The notes: a model not told the origin generated them from the letters alone. Shown: positions 22,006-34,299, numbered from the stretch's first letter. The stretch is DNA of 64,000 nucleotides from Lolium rigidum (GCF_022539505.1 NC_061509.1:214606254-214670253), one strand, 5' to 3'. A program made the numbers and translations.

Positions 22006-22686
22006 TAGTAGCTTGCGTACATGATTTTAACTAATAGCTGGCCTTATCATCGGCATTTTATGTTTAAAGTGTCAGGTCGACATGACAACACGTATATATA
22101 GCGTGTTTGTATATGTGACAGGAGGAAGGACGTTGACGCATGGACTGAAACATATAGGCTGATCGTGTACCAAATCCCCTCGCTGGCAATCGATCGTTGG
22201 AGCGATCACTTTCCTTGGCGCGGCAGCGCTCGCGCACTCAATTCCCTTTTTGTCTTGTAGTGTTTAATTATGTTCACATGAAGCTTTGTATTCACACTAA
22301 CAGCTCACGTTCCCACTTGCAAGTTGCATATAGGCAAGAGCGTTCACACTACATGCATGCATAAAGTATCTCATGGGTTTGCATTTAATGAGCCAACTTT
22401 TCAAACACGAGGCAAGCTCTCACAAGTTGATGCATTCATGCACAGAGCATCTCGCTCTTTTTTCAGCACGACGCATACTTTCAATTCTCTTTATTTGCAA
22501 TTCCCTTTTGACAATTCTCTTTTTTTGCAATTTCCTTTATGTTATTATTTCGTACGGTAATTCATATTTAATGGGGTCATTTTGCAATTCTCTTTTTCGG
22601 GCCAGTGGTATTTAAGGGGGAAAATAACGGGTGGGAAGATTCACTTGCAACTCAAATGAACTACCACTTGCTACTCAAATTAAGTA
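22006..22686. other. Intergenic DNA, no gene seen
   Basis: Only short AT-rich ORFs. Around 22490-22610 the phrases TTTGCAATT and CAATTCTCTTT recur several times without forming a regular array. Confidence 0.4.
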
Positions 22687-23290
22687 CTATTTTAAGTTGT
22701 AAGCTAACAAAAGTTGCTAAAAAAATTCGAAATGAAATTTAGATTTTTGGGTTGCTAGGTATTTATATTTACCGTTGATAAATAACGGGGCACCGGGTTG
22801 ATAACTTGTAAACAAAAAAAGAGTCGCTACATATTTTAAATTAAATTAAATTTTTAGGGTTGATATTTATTTTATATTTACCATTGATAAATTGCGGCCC
22901 ACCGGGTTGATAGCTTGTAAACTAAAAGAGAGTCACTAAAATATTCTAAATGAAATACTTTTTAGGGTTATTATTTATTTTATATTTACAGTTGATAAAT
23001 AACGAGGCACCAGGTTGATAGCTTGTAAAATAAAAAAATATTCGCTTAAATATTCTAAATGAAATACTTTTTTAGGGTTGGTAGTTATTTATAATTACCA
23101 TTAATAAATAACGGAGCACCGGGTTGATAACTTGTAAACTAAAAAGAGTCGTCAAGATATTCGAAATGAAGTTAGATTTTTAGGATTGGTAGTTATTTAT
23201 ATTTACTGTTGATAAATAATAGGACACCGGGTTGATAGATTCTAAACTAAAAAAATCGCTAAAACGTTTAAAATAAAATTAACTTTGGGG
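22687..23290. repeat. Tandem array of a ~108-bp unit (about 6 copies)
   Basis: Each unit starts GTTGATA(A/G)CTTGTAAACTAAAA, passes ATATTCTAAATGAAAT, TTTTTAGGGTTG, TTATTTATATTTACC and GTTGATAAATAACGG, and ends GGCACCGG. Unit starts are at 22797, 22906, 23013, 23123 and 23231, with a decayed first unit from about 22687; spacing is 107-110 bp. Copies differ at many positions. AT-rich and non-coding. Confidence 0.85.
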
Positions 23291-24485
23291 TCGATAATTT
23301 TATACATTTACCGTTGATCACTCAAGTACGGATGGGTTGATTATTCAAACGAGAGAGGATTGATAACTTTTAGCCCGAAAAAAAGTTTCTAGAAACATAT
23401 CAACATGGGTGCTAGTTTTGAAGATCTCGTCGTGACGGATTTATTGGTGAAAGCGAATCTTAATTTGGAGTTATCGTTTGAAAGTTAAAACGTTTTGAAT
23501 TTTCAAATTTGGAAAAGATTCCGCTGACATCAGCAGATTCGTCTATTTTGTGCATGCATGCAGAATTTTTTCTCAATAGCCCGCATCAGGTTGATAATTT
23601 TATACATTTACCGTTGATCACTCAAGTACGGAGGGGTTGATTTATTCAGATAGTGAGGGTTGATAACTTTTAGCCCGAAAAAAAGTTTCTCGAAACATAT
23701 CAACATGGGTGCTAGTTTTGAAGATCTCATCGAGACGGATTTATAGGTGAAAGCGAATCTTAATTTGGAGTTGTCGTTTGAAAGTTAAAACGTTTTGAAT
23801 TTACAAATTTGGAAAAGATTTTGCTGACATCAGCAGATTCGTCTATTTGTGCATGCATGCAAAACTTTCCTTCAATAGTCTGCACCAGGTTGATAATTTT
23901 ATACATTTACCGTTGATCACTCAAGTACGGAGGGGTTGATTATTCAGATAGAGAGGGTTGATAACTTTTAGCCCGAAAAAAAGTTTCTCGAAACATATCA
24001 ACATGGGTGCTAGTTTTGAAGATCTCGTCGGGACCAACGCATTGGTGAAAACAGATCTTAATTTGGAGTTGTCGTTTGTGAGATAAAACGTTTTGAATTT
24101 TCAAATTTGGAAAAGATTCCGCTGACATCAGCAGATTCGTCTATTCTGTGCATGCATGCAGAACTTTCCCTCAATAGCCTGCACCATGTTGATAATTTTA
24201 TATATTCACCGTTGATCACTCAAGTACGGAGGGGTTGATTATTCAAGATAGAGAGAGTTGATAACTTTTAGTCCGAAAAAAAGTTTGTCGAAACATATAA
24301 ACATGGGTGCTAGTTTTGAAGATCTCGACGAGACCGACTCATAGGTGAAAACAGATCTTAAATCGGAGTTGTCGTTTGTGAGATAAAATGTTTTGAATTT
24401 TCGAATTGAGAAAGATTCTCGCTTTACGTCATCAGATTTGTTCCCTTCTACATGCATGCAGAACTTTCCTGAAATAGGATATACT
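23291..24485. repeat. Tandem array of a ~299-bp unit (4 copies)
   Basis: Units start at 23291, 23591, 23890 and 24189 with TTGATAATTTTATACATTTACC. Each contains CGTTGATCACTCAAGTACGG, GGTTGATAACTTTTAGCCCG, CATCAACATGGGTGCTAG, TTTTGAAGATCTCG, CAGCAGATTCGTCTATT and TGCATGCATGCAGAA in order. Copies 1-3 are close to one another; copy 4 is more diverged and lacks a clean downstream edge. It continues directly from the 108-bp array, whose unit resembles the first part of this one. Confidence 0.9.
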
Positions 24486-26309
24486 ACAGTCCAAAATATT
24501 CCTAAAATGGAAAAAAAAATTATGTCCTAAACCGATCGCTCAATTTGCTTTCAGCAAACGATCGCTAGCTAGGGTAGCCCATCGTGTACCCACCTATCGC
24601 TGTTGGGACTAGCTAGCTAGTTAGTTGTTTGATACTCCCTACCTACTAGCAAAAGATAACCTAAATATTATTGATCAGTGTGTATACTCGTGATGCTTAG
24701 GAGTACTACAAGGGCCTAATTAAGCTGGCAACCTATAGCTCGCTACTGCATATTTGTACTACTAGCTAGCTACAGATCTGAAGTTTAGAAATTATGCAGG
24801 GAGATCGGCCATTTGAATGCCCTTAGTTCGATCTAACAGCCCACCAGCGCAAGCTTACAACTTACCATGGTCATGCCTACTAGCACCAGCTAGTATATTA
24901 GCTAGGATGCTGCTGTTCATAAGCTTCAGTCGATCAGAATGAACAAGAGATTATTTTACAATAGACAGACATCCAATCGATGGAGGGACCGAGCTGCCTT
25001 GATGTACAGCTCACGGCGTGTAATAAAATAACTTGTAGTATTTGGCTGATGATATAAGCATATCTAGGCTGACGTTTAACGAAATAACCCTAAGATAATC
25101 CGTCAAGCCTCAATCGCTATGACGTGTAGGGATAAGCATGCATGCATGCACGCGTGTTACTGGTCAAAATAATAACACAAACAAAAGATAGCTTTTCATC
25201 CGTGTACATTAGTACATATAGATATATATATAGTCGTCGAATATTGTAGTGGAGATCAATCTCAAGCCCTCCCCCATCAACATCTTACATCTCTCTAGAT
25301 CCTAGTTCCTCTAATCCTATTCAAAATACGAGATGAGATAGCAAGTTCCACTAAAACTAGCAGCAGTTGAGCCATGCGTCCCTTAGATAGGCCCTCCTTT
25401 CTCTCAAAGCCACAATTGCTACTATACTAGGGACCGGGAGAAGAAGCGAACAAAAATGGCATGTACCGGGAGCAGCGGATAAATGGACAGAAAAAGAAAG
25501 AAATTTTCTACTTTAGATGTGTGCATTTACGGAGATAAAGTACTAAATTCCTTACTTGGCATTCCTAGAAAAATTATGAGCAAGCAGAGAAAGATCAATG
25601 CAAGCTTCATTTTGTAACTTAGCAACTTGTCAATGCTCTAAGTGCGGCTGTTATATACGAATTTCCTTGATAGGCATCACCGTGTCGATCAAACAAGCTT
25701 CATTTTGTAACTTAGCAACTTGTCAAGTAACGTAAACCTCACTGATCGTCACTGCGTTCGTGTATTAAGTGGTCTAGCTCGGCCAATCAGACGGTGGAAG
25801 CGGTAGTGCACAACTGCACATACAACTAACAGATCGGCACAGTGTGTGTATATGCAAATGCAATACGCTCGATCTGTCACTAGTTAATTACATGAACTGT
25901 GAGTAAGCTCGATCACATTGGGGAGTATGTGTATGCAGGCATTGATGTGGCACATGGGTGTGGGATGCTTCTTAATCCATCATCGACCAGAGAATCCCAG
26001 AGAGAGAGAGAGAGAATGCTCAACGAACATGCATATGGCCAAGTTGGTGGCGGTACTACTTGTTTTAATTATTCAATTACTACTTAGTTGCATTAAACTA
26101 TGCCTTGTGTTTAATTCAGTATCCTGCTTAACGATCGAGCTTGTCTCTTGTCTGCGAGATCTCTCCTCTCTCTCCCGCTCCTCTAGAGGCAATACGTGTA
26201 CGTGGCACTCCGTGCATGAAGTGGTGATGCCACGTCTTCGTGCATGCAGTTCAAACTTTTATTACTTATAGAATTTTTAATGTAGAAGTATGGGTATCGA
26301 ACCCGGAAA
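24486..26309. other. Intergenic DNA with a 33-bp direct repeat
   Basis: No gene seen. CAAGCTTCATTTTGTAACTT plus the next 13 bases occur perfectly at 25601-25633 and 25694-25726. Many CTAGCTAG and CATGCATG runs occur. Confidence 0.5.
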
Positions 26310-26690
26310 TTCAATTCGGCTCCTATGTGCATATGCTCCCTCTACCAAAAAGATTATATTTCGAAGAGTTGAAATTTTTTGACAACCTTTTTTTACATGT
26401 ATATCTCCATAGTATATATATGTTCGTCAAGTTTCACGAAAAACCAATATTTTTTACGAACTATGTAAAAAGAGAAAATTTATCTTGTAAAAAGCATTAT
26501 TTTTAGCACTAAATTTTGTCTTTTTACACAGTCACATGACAAGTCGATTTTTTATGAAACGACTTTGTGAGCTCGTAGCACGTGAAGATGTATGTGCAAT
26601 TTTTTGCTTAAATATTTTTGAAATTCAAAATATGTGTAAGATGTATTTCGAAATAAAGGGAGCATATGCTCCCGTGTGAGTGTTACAATT
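26310..26690. mobile_element. Fold-back, MITE-like element
   Basis: The left end has GCATATGCTCCCT (about 26330-26342) and the right end AGGGAGCATATGC (about 26658-26670), an inverted match of 13 bases with weaker pairing on both sides. The next blocks inward (TTATATTTCGAA left, TTCGAAATAAA right) also mirror. AT-rich and non-coding. Target duplication not resolved, class open. Confidence 0.5.
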
Positions 26691-27606
26691 CTAGTTGTCT
26701 ATCCAATAAACAAAACAAGGTAACAAAGGGATTTAACTTGATGCTTGAAAGTAAAAAACAAATATAAATGTAAAAAGTGTCCCAATCATGTAAATGGAAG
26801 AGGACAAGACGTATGTTTAACTCTTTACTTCGTACCGTGATATGACATCTCTTGTGAGCCAGTCACATGCTTGCAAGCCAATTGGATGACGTTCCACCGA
26901 GAGGGCCCAAAGTATATATATCCTTCATTTGTATGGACACTATATTTTCCGAACACTTAATGCCACCTTTATAACTACCCATTTACGAAGTAGTGTTTGA
27001 TGTCATCAAAACATCCATCCGGTGTAGGTGATTAACATGATCTAATGGTCGAAGGTTTAGATTACTATGTATTTTAAAGCTTGAAGCAAAACGAACTTAA
27101 TGACTTGATCATATGCTACGCTTACTATGGGTGTATATCCATCACATCATTTACCTAATGATATGATGTTGTTATTAATAACATCCAATGTTCATGATCA
27201 TGAAACTATGATCATCTATTAATCAACAAGCTAGTTTAACAAGAGGCTTACTAGGGACTTTTTTATGTTACAAAAAGAGAAGTATTAAGGTTTCCGGTTA
27301 ATAAAATTATAGCATGTAAACACAAAAATATAATAATAACTATTTTATTATTGCCTCCCTGACATATCTCCAACAAACAATAGGGGCATGCATCTACAAG
27401 TAGCTAGGCTAGGACAAAAGCAGTGTACACGAAACTTTTCTTAACGGTCAGGCTCTTTCAAACTTCACAATGGCATGTTTCCGTAATAAAAAGTACATAA
27501 TGCATCAGTGTACTACTATTGCATCACATGCTTTGCATTCTTTTGTTTATATACATATCGTGATGATGTTCTGAGGAAATTCACCTCATAGTCAAAACTT
27601 GTTAAC
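26691..27606. other. AT-rich intergenic DNA
   Basis: No coding sequence or RNA gene is seen. Confidence 0.4.
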
Positions 27607-27758
27607 TTATGGCATCTCCAACGGGCCGACGCATTCCAGACGTCTAAATTATCTGCGCGCGTCCGTTCGCATCGGTCCGCGGACGCTGAAATGGTGATTG
27701 TTGCGTCGGGGAGGGGGGGGGGACAACCCAGCAGCCCGACGCATTTTGTCGGTGAAGT

Positions 27759-27845
27759 GATTTCTATTCCTCTAGATGTGAAAAGCAAGAAGAAGAGATT
27801 TCTATTCCTCTAGATGTGAAGAGCAAGAGGAAGAGATTTCTATTC
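27759..27845. repeat. 38-bp tandem repeat, about 2.5 copies
   Basis: TTTCTATTCCTCTAGATGTG followed by AAGAGCAAGAGGAAGAGA starts at 27761, 27799 and 27837; the third copy is partial. The first two differ at a couple of bases. Confidence 0.85.
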
Positions 27846-28093
27846 CTCTAGAATGTCGCTTGATATCGTAGATTTCTATGGTACACACGATTGAGATATT
27901 CAAATTTCTAGGTAGAATCGATATTTTGAAATTAGTGCAACATGTTCAAACAAATTAAACATACAAACTACGAAAAAATAAGTTCAAACTTTTAAACAAG
28001 TTACTTCTTCTTTAAAGGCCCCGCCTCGTCATGCTCACGGAGGCGCTTGCTGCTCGTCACCTCCTGGGAAGAGGTACTGGTGGTCGATGCGTC

Positions 28094-28486
28094 CTATGAG
28101 TTTGAGCCCCCCTCTGACGAGTGGTCATTGGGGTCATATTCGTCGTCCGTGAACGGATGATGCGCCTGCGCCCTCGCTCGGGCCCTTGCCTCCTTCTTTG
28201 CCGCCGCCGCCTCCTCCGCCTCCAGTCGTGCCCACCTTGCATCTTCATCTTCTTCCTTTTCCTCCTCCTCATCGTGGCCGTCGTGGCCAACAGTGTTCCC
28301 CTCCTCGATGACGGACTCCCCCTCCTCATCCTGCCCGTTATTGGTGACGGCATCCCCCTCCTCCTCCTCGTCGTCCATCGGCGGGGACCTAGAGCTGCTC
28401 GGCGTGGCAACTCTATCCCACCAATGCTGCCATCCCGGTGGCTTCCCCTCGCTATCGGTGTCCGATTGCAAAGATAGGTTGCTCAT
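28094..28486 (-). CDS. Acidic ORF inside the Harbinger element, function unknown
   Basis: 130 codons starting MSNLSLQSDTDSEGKPPGWQ. A serine/proline stretch is followed by an aspartate/glutamate-rich middle (about residues 38-82), an alanine/arginine-rich helix (ARWARLEAEEAAAAKKEARA, about 83-102) and an acidic tail with FTDDEYDPNDHSSEGG. No enzyme motif or DNA-binding fold is recognised. It may be a transposon accessory protein, a captured gene fragment or a non-coding stretch that happens to be open. Confidence 0.35.
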   Translation of the reverse strand: MSNLSLQSDTDSEGKPPGWQHWWDRVATPSSSRSPPMDDEEEEGDAVTNNGQDEEGESVIEEGNTVGHDGHDEEEEKEEDEDARWARLEAEEAAAAKKEARARARAQAHHPFTDDEYDPNDHSSEGGSNS

Positions 28487-28770
28487 GGCTTGAGATGAAT
28501 GGCATGCCGGTTGGAGATCCTTAGCGCAGAAGCAGGGGTCTTATTTAACGGGGAGTAATGGCGGCGCGTATACCGAAGATGGTTGTGGTTGCTCTTCCGC
28601 GGCGATTCGGCGCTCCATTCCGGCGGTTCGCGTGTCGATCGACGCGGTTGCCACTCTAGCGGTTTCCCTCCCCGGCAGTTGTTGTGCTTACATTTGCGCT
28701 GGCTCGAGCCAAGGTCGCTGCCAGGCGGGCCTGTGGGAGTAGCGAGCGTACGCTCGGCGCTACTGCGCAG

Positions 28771-28828
28771 CGTCCACGGAGACGCAAACGTGCCACATAT
28801 TTGCGCCGCGTTTGCGTCTCCACGGACG
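28771..28828. repeat. GC-rich fold-back
   Basis: CGTCCACGGAGACGCAAACG (28771-28790) and CGTTTGCGTCTCCACGGACG (28809-28828) are inverted copies matching at 18 of 20 bases around an 18-base loop. Confidence 0.7.
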
Positions 28829-28942
28829 GCCCAGACACTATGCATCGCCCCACTGGAGCAGGGTGCATGCACACTTTTCATCTGCGCGGACGCAAACGGT
28901 CGCACATCTTCCGTTTGCGTCGCCCCGTTGGAGATGCCTTTA

Positions 28943-30006
28943 GGGAATCTTCAACGGGTCACCGCATTTCAGATACCGAACGGTCCGTTACAGTCCATTT
29001 TCCGTTTGCGATGGCCCGCGGATAGACGGAGGCCACCACAAAAAATAAGGTGCACAAAAACTTAAATATAATCTACATAAGTTGGGACCCAAAAGTCCAT
29101 TTTTCTTACAAAAAAAAGAAAAACATGAATATAATGCCGACACAGGGTCTGCCGGCATGTCCTAGTCCTCCTCATCGAGGTTAATGAAGACCTGTGGCGG
29201 TGGCAACACATTTTCCGCCATCTCCATCCTCCATTGGCTCATAGTCGAGGTTGTACTCCGGCGGGTCCTCGACTTTGTACATATAAGGAACGATGGACAA
29301 GCACTCAACCACATACTAACACTAGCTATGTACATATATCACATGTACAAAACTAAAGGATACTAACATACAAACATCTATCTATCACATGAACAAAACT
29401 AAAGAACTAAAATAACACTAACACTACCTTTGTAACTTAGGCAAGGCAGGCTCGTTTGGCGTTGAAGGACTCCTAATCCTCCTCCTCCTCCTCGTCCACC
29501 TCCATCTTTGGCACATGACCCTCCCCATGGGCAAGGAATGAGCTATGGTGGTCCTCGTGCATGCATGGTACATCACATCCTCAGTGGTATTTGTATGATT
29601 TTGGGAAGCCGAGAGGAGGATGGTCATCTTCTCACAATGTCATACTATAAACATGCGACTTCCTTGCGATCGGCCTAGGTGTGAGAGAGGAGCAGCGCCG
29701 CCTATGTAATAGAGTCATCGTCCTCCTGCTCTAAGGAGGACGAGTCAAAGGGCAAGGAGACTGACACATAGGGATAAGACGTCCTCCGTCAGCCATGAAT
29801 GATGATGGAGCCATGTGGCTAGGGAAGGCACAAAGGTGCCACCATGAATGATAGATATTATGGGAGGCAAAGCCTCAAGTAGGCTTAATAGGAGGCAGCA
29901 CCCTACACACAAACGTCGGAGGGGACCGCCGCACCAACACTATAGTCGGGGTGAGCCATTGCCAGATCAGGAGTAAGGTGGCTCAGGTTGGGAGAAAGTG
30001 TGACAA
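28943..30006. other. Unclassified DNA, starting with a second Harbinger-like terminus
   Basis: Directly after the TTA of the previous element comes GGGAATCTTCAACGGGTCAC, a decayed version of the same terminus type. On the minus strand about 29180-29240 an acidic reading LPPPQVFINLDEED ends in a stop. No right-hand terminus was found. Confidence 0.35.
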
Positions 30007-31328
30007 TGATGAGTGCATTTTTTGCTGTGTTTTTACCCCTTTATTTTACATAGGTATCCTTGTGTACGTAGCAATAGGATTTTGGTATTTCACTACGCCT
30101 TTTATGCTTGTTTCAACATGATCTCAAAATAATAAGGCAATGATGAAAATATCAATAAAAACAATCACTCTGTGGTATTTTGACGTGATAAAAGTCATAT
30201 AAGCACTTAACCACTCACCTGGGCCAAAGGAGGAGAAACTCCGGAAGGTTTAGCTGGCATCTATACAGGGGTGGGGTGGGGACCCTGCTCGTATCGTCCG
30301 CCCGTACGCGGTGCCAGGAGCTCCTCCTCGTCAAATACTTTCACTTCGCACAGACGGATGAGAGATCCAACATTCACAGCTGCCGCAAACACCTAAACAC
30401 CACCTCTGAGAGAGGTCTGGAGGAGGAACTTGGGAGAGGACATAATCCAGGCTGCTACATAGATCATTGGAGCACAATGCATCATACCCTCATCATCAAA
30501 CTATGCTTCTTCATCACCATCGCCAATCCCTTTCTTATTCAACCCATATCTGTGATATCAATTGCTATTGTGGATTTGTATTTGAATTCATACCATTACC
30601 TTTATTCCATCCACAAGATTATGATGATGTTCTTAATTGCTTCCATGTGCGAGTAGTGCCATTTATTCTTGGGGAGATGGAGAAACCCTAGCATCACTAT
30701 GAGATGAATAAAATATGATCTATGATTTTAATATATGATTGTGTGTTAGTTCTCTCACTTGATGTTGTGTGAAGTGCACCACATAATATTTGCCTCTGGG
30801 ACAAGAGAGGGAATACACTTTGAAGTATGATATTGTGTATAATGGGAAGTGACATTACCGTGGTGGTACTCTATAATATGAAAGAGGGGGATAAATAGAG
30901 ACTCACTAAGCTCATATCGATAACCATGGGGAAACCCTTAATTGCGACAGTCAACATGTGGTTGCAGAAGGCTAGCCGAAGTGGTAATTTAGAGATGCGA
31001 TGACCGATGGTTTCTGGGCGCATCTTATTATGGAGCTCTCTCCATATACAACATGATTAAAATAATATTTTATCTTGATTAACATTAATCCTAATGCTAG
31101 AGGTGGATCCAACAAATCCACAAGAACATTTTGCCTTATTAAGTTTCACTTTATTTCTTACTACGCTTGTTACTTTATTGCTTTGTTTACTTTCTTGCAA
31201 CCAAATACAACTCTCCTCAAAACACCCTTACTTGATATTAAGGAGCGAACTACAAGTGGACCTTGATAGATAGTATCAAGGGGTATTAAGACCTTAACTA
31301 GTAGCTCCTCGGGATTCGATACTTATCA
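30007..31328 (+). mobile_element. Degenerate 5' LTR of a Gypsy (Athila-like) element
   Basis: The right edge (ACTTATCA, 31328) is followed by a decayed tRNA-Asp primer site, TAGCGTCGTTACCGAGGA (31339-31356). The left edge at TGATGAGTGCA is a guess. The last ~300 bp recur at 32170-32465, as expected for an LTR pair. Confidence 0.55.
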
Positions 31329-31440
31329 AGCTATTTTCTAGCGTCGTTACCGAGGAGCTCAACGCTTTTGGTATTTGTTGTTAGTTGCTGATTTATTAGT
31401 TGTTTTACTAAAGTTGTTTGCGTATTCCACATAAACACCA

Positions 31441-32134
31441 TGGCTGCTCTTGGGCTTATGAATAAACTTGACATAGTCGAATACCTCGGGAGGCCGGTTC
31501 AATCGAGGATATATTAAGGAATTCCTAAATGGTAGTGATGTGGAATATGTGATTGATCCATGTCTAATTGCTATTATGCAAGAGAAAACTTTTGCAGGAG
31601 ATGATCCTAATGAGGATCTGTATAATCATTTAAATTTCTTTACCTAGTTATGTTGGACTATTAAATTGAGAAGTTATTCTGATGATGAATTGAAACTTAA
31701 ATTGTTTAGCCAATCTCTAACCAACACTGCCCTGTCTTAGTATAGAACTTGGGAGAAGCTTAAAAAGGAGTTTATATTTCGTTTTTTCCCAAGGTTAAAA
31801 CCATTGAAGCAAGAAGGGTCATCACTAATTTCAAGAACCTCCGCGGCGAAAGTATTGTAAGAGCCTACTTAACATACAAAGTTAGTTGTCCCCATCATAA
31901 CTTACAACCTTGGTATGTTTTGCATATCTTTTTTGGAGGACTTGACCAAGATAATAAAAAAAGAATTAAATTTGCTATCTGGTGGATCTTTTATGGACCT
32001 TACTCATGAAAAAGCTTGGATACGCCTAGATAAAGTTCACATAAATAGAGAAACTTGGGGCTTTGATCTTGAGAGTGAAGGTGAAATAGAAATAGAATAT
32101 GATTATCTAAATGCTTATAAAGAAACCGGAAAGT
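31441..32134 (+). pseudogene. Gypsy gag pseudogene
   Basis: The reading starts MAALGLMNKLDIVEYLGR. Recognisable pieces of a retrotransposon capsid follow, such as YRTWEKLKKEFIFRFFP, FEDL-like FLEDLTKIIKK and GGSFMDLTHEKAWIRLD. Several stops and frameshifts interrupt it. It ends near ETGK* at about 32134. Protease, reverse transcriptase and integrase are absent, so a large internal deletion has occurred. Confidence 0.65.
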
Positions 32135-32169
32135 AAAAGAAACGGCTAATGAGCTTCACCTTGATGATG

Positions 32170-32500
32170 TTATTATGGAGCTCTCTCCACACACAACATG
32201 ATTAAAAACATATTTATCTTGATTAAAATTAATCCTAATGCTATAGGTGGATCCAACAAATCCCCGAGAACACTTTGTCTTATTGAGATTCACTTCATTT
32301 ATTACTACGCTTGTTACTTTATTGCTTTGTTTACTTTCTTGCAACCAAATACAACTCTCTTCAAAACACGCTTACTTGAGATTAAGGAGCGACTTACAAG
32401 TAGCCATTGATAGATAGTAGCAAGGAGGATTAAGACCTTAACTAGTAGCTCCTTGTGATTCGACACTCTTATTTGAAAACTAGCTACACTTAAACTATGC
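32170..32500 (+). mobile_element. Partial second LTR copy of the decayed Gypsy element
   Basis: It aligns with about 31020-31320: TTATTATGGAGCTCTCTCCA, GGTGGATCCAACAAATCC, TTTACTTTCTTGCAACCAAA, TTAAGACCTTAACTAGTAGC. Only the last third of the LTR is present, directly after the gag remains, which suggests a deletion joined gag to the 3' LTR. Confidence 0.65.
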
Positions 32501-34299
32501 ACTTGCAGTAATGAGACAACAAGATGAGTGAGGGGGTTATAGGCATAGAAAACAATACAGATGCATGTTTACGCATTGAGCGTCAGCAACGAGCACAATA
32601 ACCGTTGTCAAACCATGTGTGCCTCAGTAGTCTTCATTGGAAAAGAGATATGGAAATCTTGGCGGAAATAGTATGTATCCCAGCAGCAGCCCAATCCTAG
32701 GAAACTTCGTCAGCTAAGGATAACTTGTTTTTTAATCTAGGGACTTATTACTGTCATTTTATAGGGTTATCCTTAATCTCACTACACTAGTGGTTATATC
32801 GGTATCTCTTTGTCGTGGAAAAGACTTACTATTAACAAGCCTATTGTATGTGTGTATGTGTGTGTGAGAGAGAGTGTGTGTGTTGTGAAGAAAAAATTGA
32901 TCAACCTGGCCTCTACATTGGTTCACACGTGAAACCATCTTTATTGTAAAGTTAAGTCCGTAAGAAATATCTAAAGAGTGGTAAAAAGAAATAAAATGGA
33001 TACCATACAATCAACAAAAGGGCACCGATGATAATTATTAGAAGTCATGCATCCTTGAGCGTATGAGCTGAGATTTTATAGACCAGTAGATGGAATGAGT
33101 GATCATTCTCACACACCATGGTTGCAATATGTAAAATATAAGGCACATGATAGTAGGAAGACCTTAAACAACAAGCTTTACCGCTGAGCTCTCCGGTATT
33201 GGTTCTAGAAAACCAAGTGCATATGGTTACATGTAGTGAAATCCAGAAGTAAGCGTATTGATCCCACGAGTGGCTTAGGTGTTTGCCGTCCGTCTCTTGT
33301 AATGCTAATATGATTTATGCCTGCAAAAAGTACTAGCGGACTGCAACGAAGCAGAAGAATGATTTTGTAAAAGATTGATAAAGCAGATAGAAGTAAACTA
33401 ACGTAAATAAGATAATTATGAAAGAATAATGAAATATACGAAGGAAGTTAGCATATCAATATAATGCCAAAGGGGTTCTTAAGATGCACGAATTCGTCGT
33501 TGCCATTGGTAATGCTATGTGAGAAGTAGCTGAATATTCATAATGTTTTAATGACGGTGGAGCTAAAGCAAGAGGCATGGTCATGTATCACTTGCACCAC
33601 TAATGCCACACCTAACATTATTTTTGGATCATCCTTAAGCATTGAAAGCCATCCCCTAGTATTTGTTCTTATTGATAACACACTTTGCCTCCATATTTGA
33701 ATGCATGATCATCAGGTGTTTAGACTAAATTAAATATAGAAGATTAGTTGCTTAACAAGCTTTATAGGAGAATAGACTAAGAGAAGTAAACATATGTATA
33801 AATCTAATGGCGTGTGGGGGAGGTAAGAGAGAGAAACTAGAAGTATTCTTTTCTTATCAGGAAAGACCATGAATACTAAGTATATTTTTGGACAGGGTGA
33901 GTGGGAAGAACAAAAGAAATAAATAATTAAAGAAATGGTTATAGTGATATGTTCTCGCTGGATTTTGAGGGACAAAATACAATAAGTATGAAGTATATCA
34001 TATCTATATTCCTAATGGGTTTAGTAATCACATATATATATAAGAAAAATTAATATATACACATTGCTTAACATAATGCAAAGTAAGATAAATGACATAT
34101 TTAAAAAACAAACTTTACATAACTAATGTCAAATTAGTAATATGACATAATCTAGATACAACATCGGCAATACTATACAATGCAATTTCGTTATGACATA
34201 TCAATTAACATACACATCTAAGCTAGAGATGATCAAGCTAAAACAATGAGGGTAATATTTAGCAGTTTAGATCAGGCATAGCAATTATTTCTTGAAACC
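32501..34299. other. AT-rich intergenic DNA with a short microsatellite
   Basis: No gene. A TG/AG microsatellite lies at about 32848-32885. Around 33180-33310 the text is reminiscent of an LTR edge but cannot be assigned. Confidence 0.4.

Larger units (their letters stand above)
27610..28939. mobile_element. PIF/Harbinger DNA transposon (non-autonomous)
   Basis: The 1330-bp element is flanked by TTA on both sides (27607-27609 and 28940-28942), the target duplication of PIF/Harbinger. The termini are TGGCATCTCCAACGGGCCGA and, read on the minus strand, AGGCATCTCCAACGGGGCGA; they match at 22 of 24 bases when four more are counted. Inside are a 38-bp tandem repeat (27759-27845), an acidic minus-strand ORF (28094-28486) and a GC-rich fold-back (28771-28828). 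No DDE transposase is visible, so it needs a partner element to move. Confidence 0.85.

Noticed and set aside
28583..29065. 160-codon plus-strand ORF over the Harbinger right end
   Set aside because: It crosses the transposon end and the fold-back; no domain.
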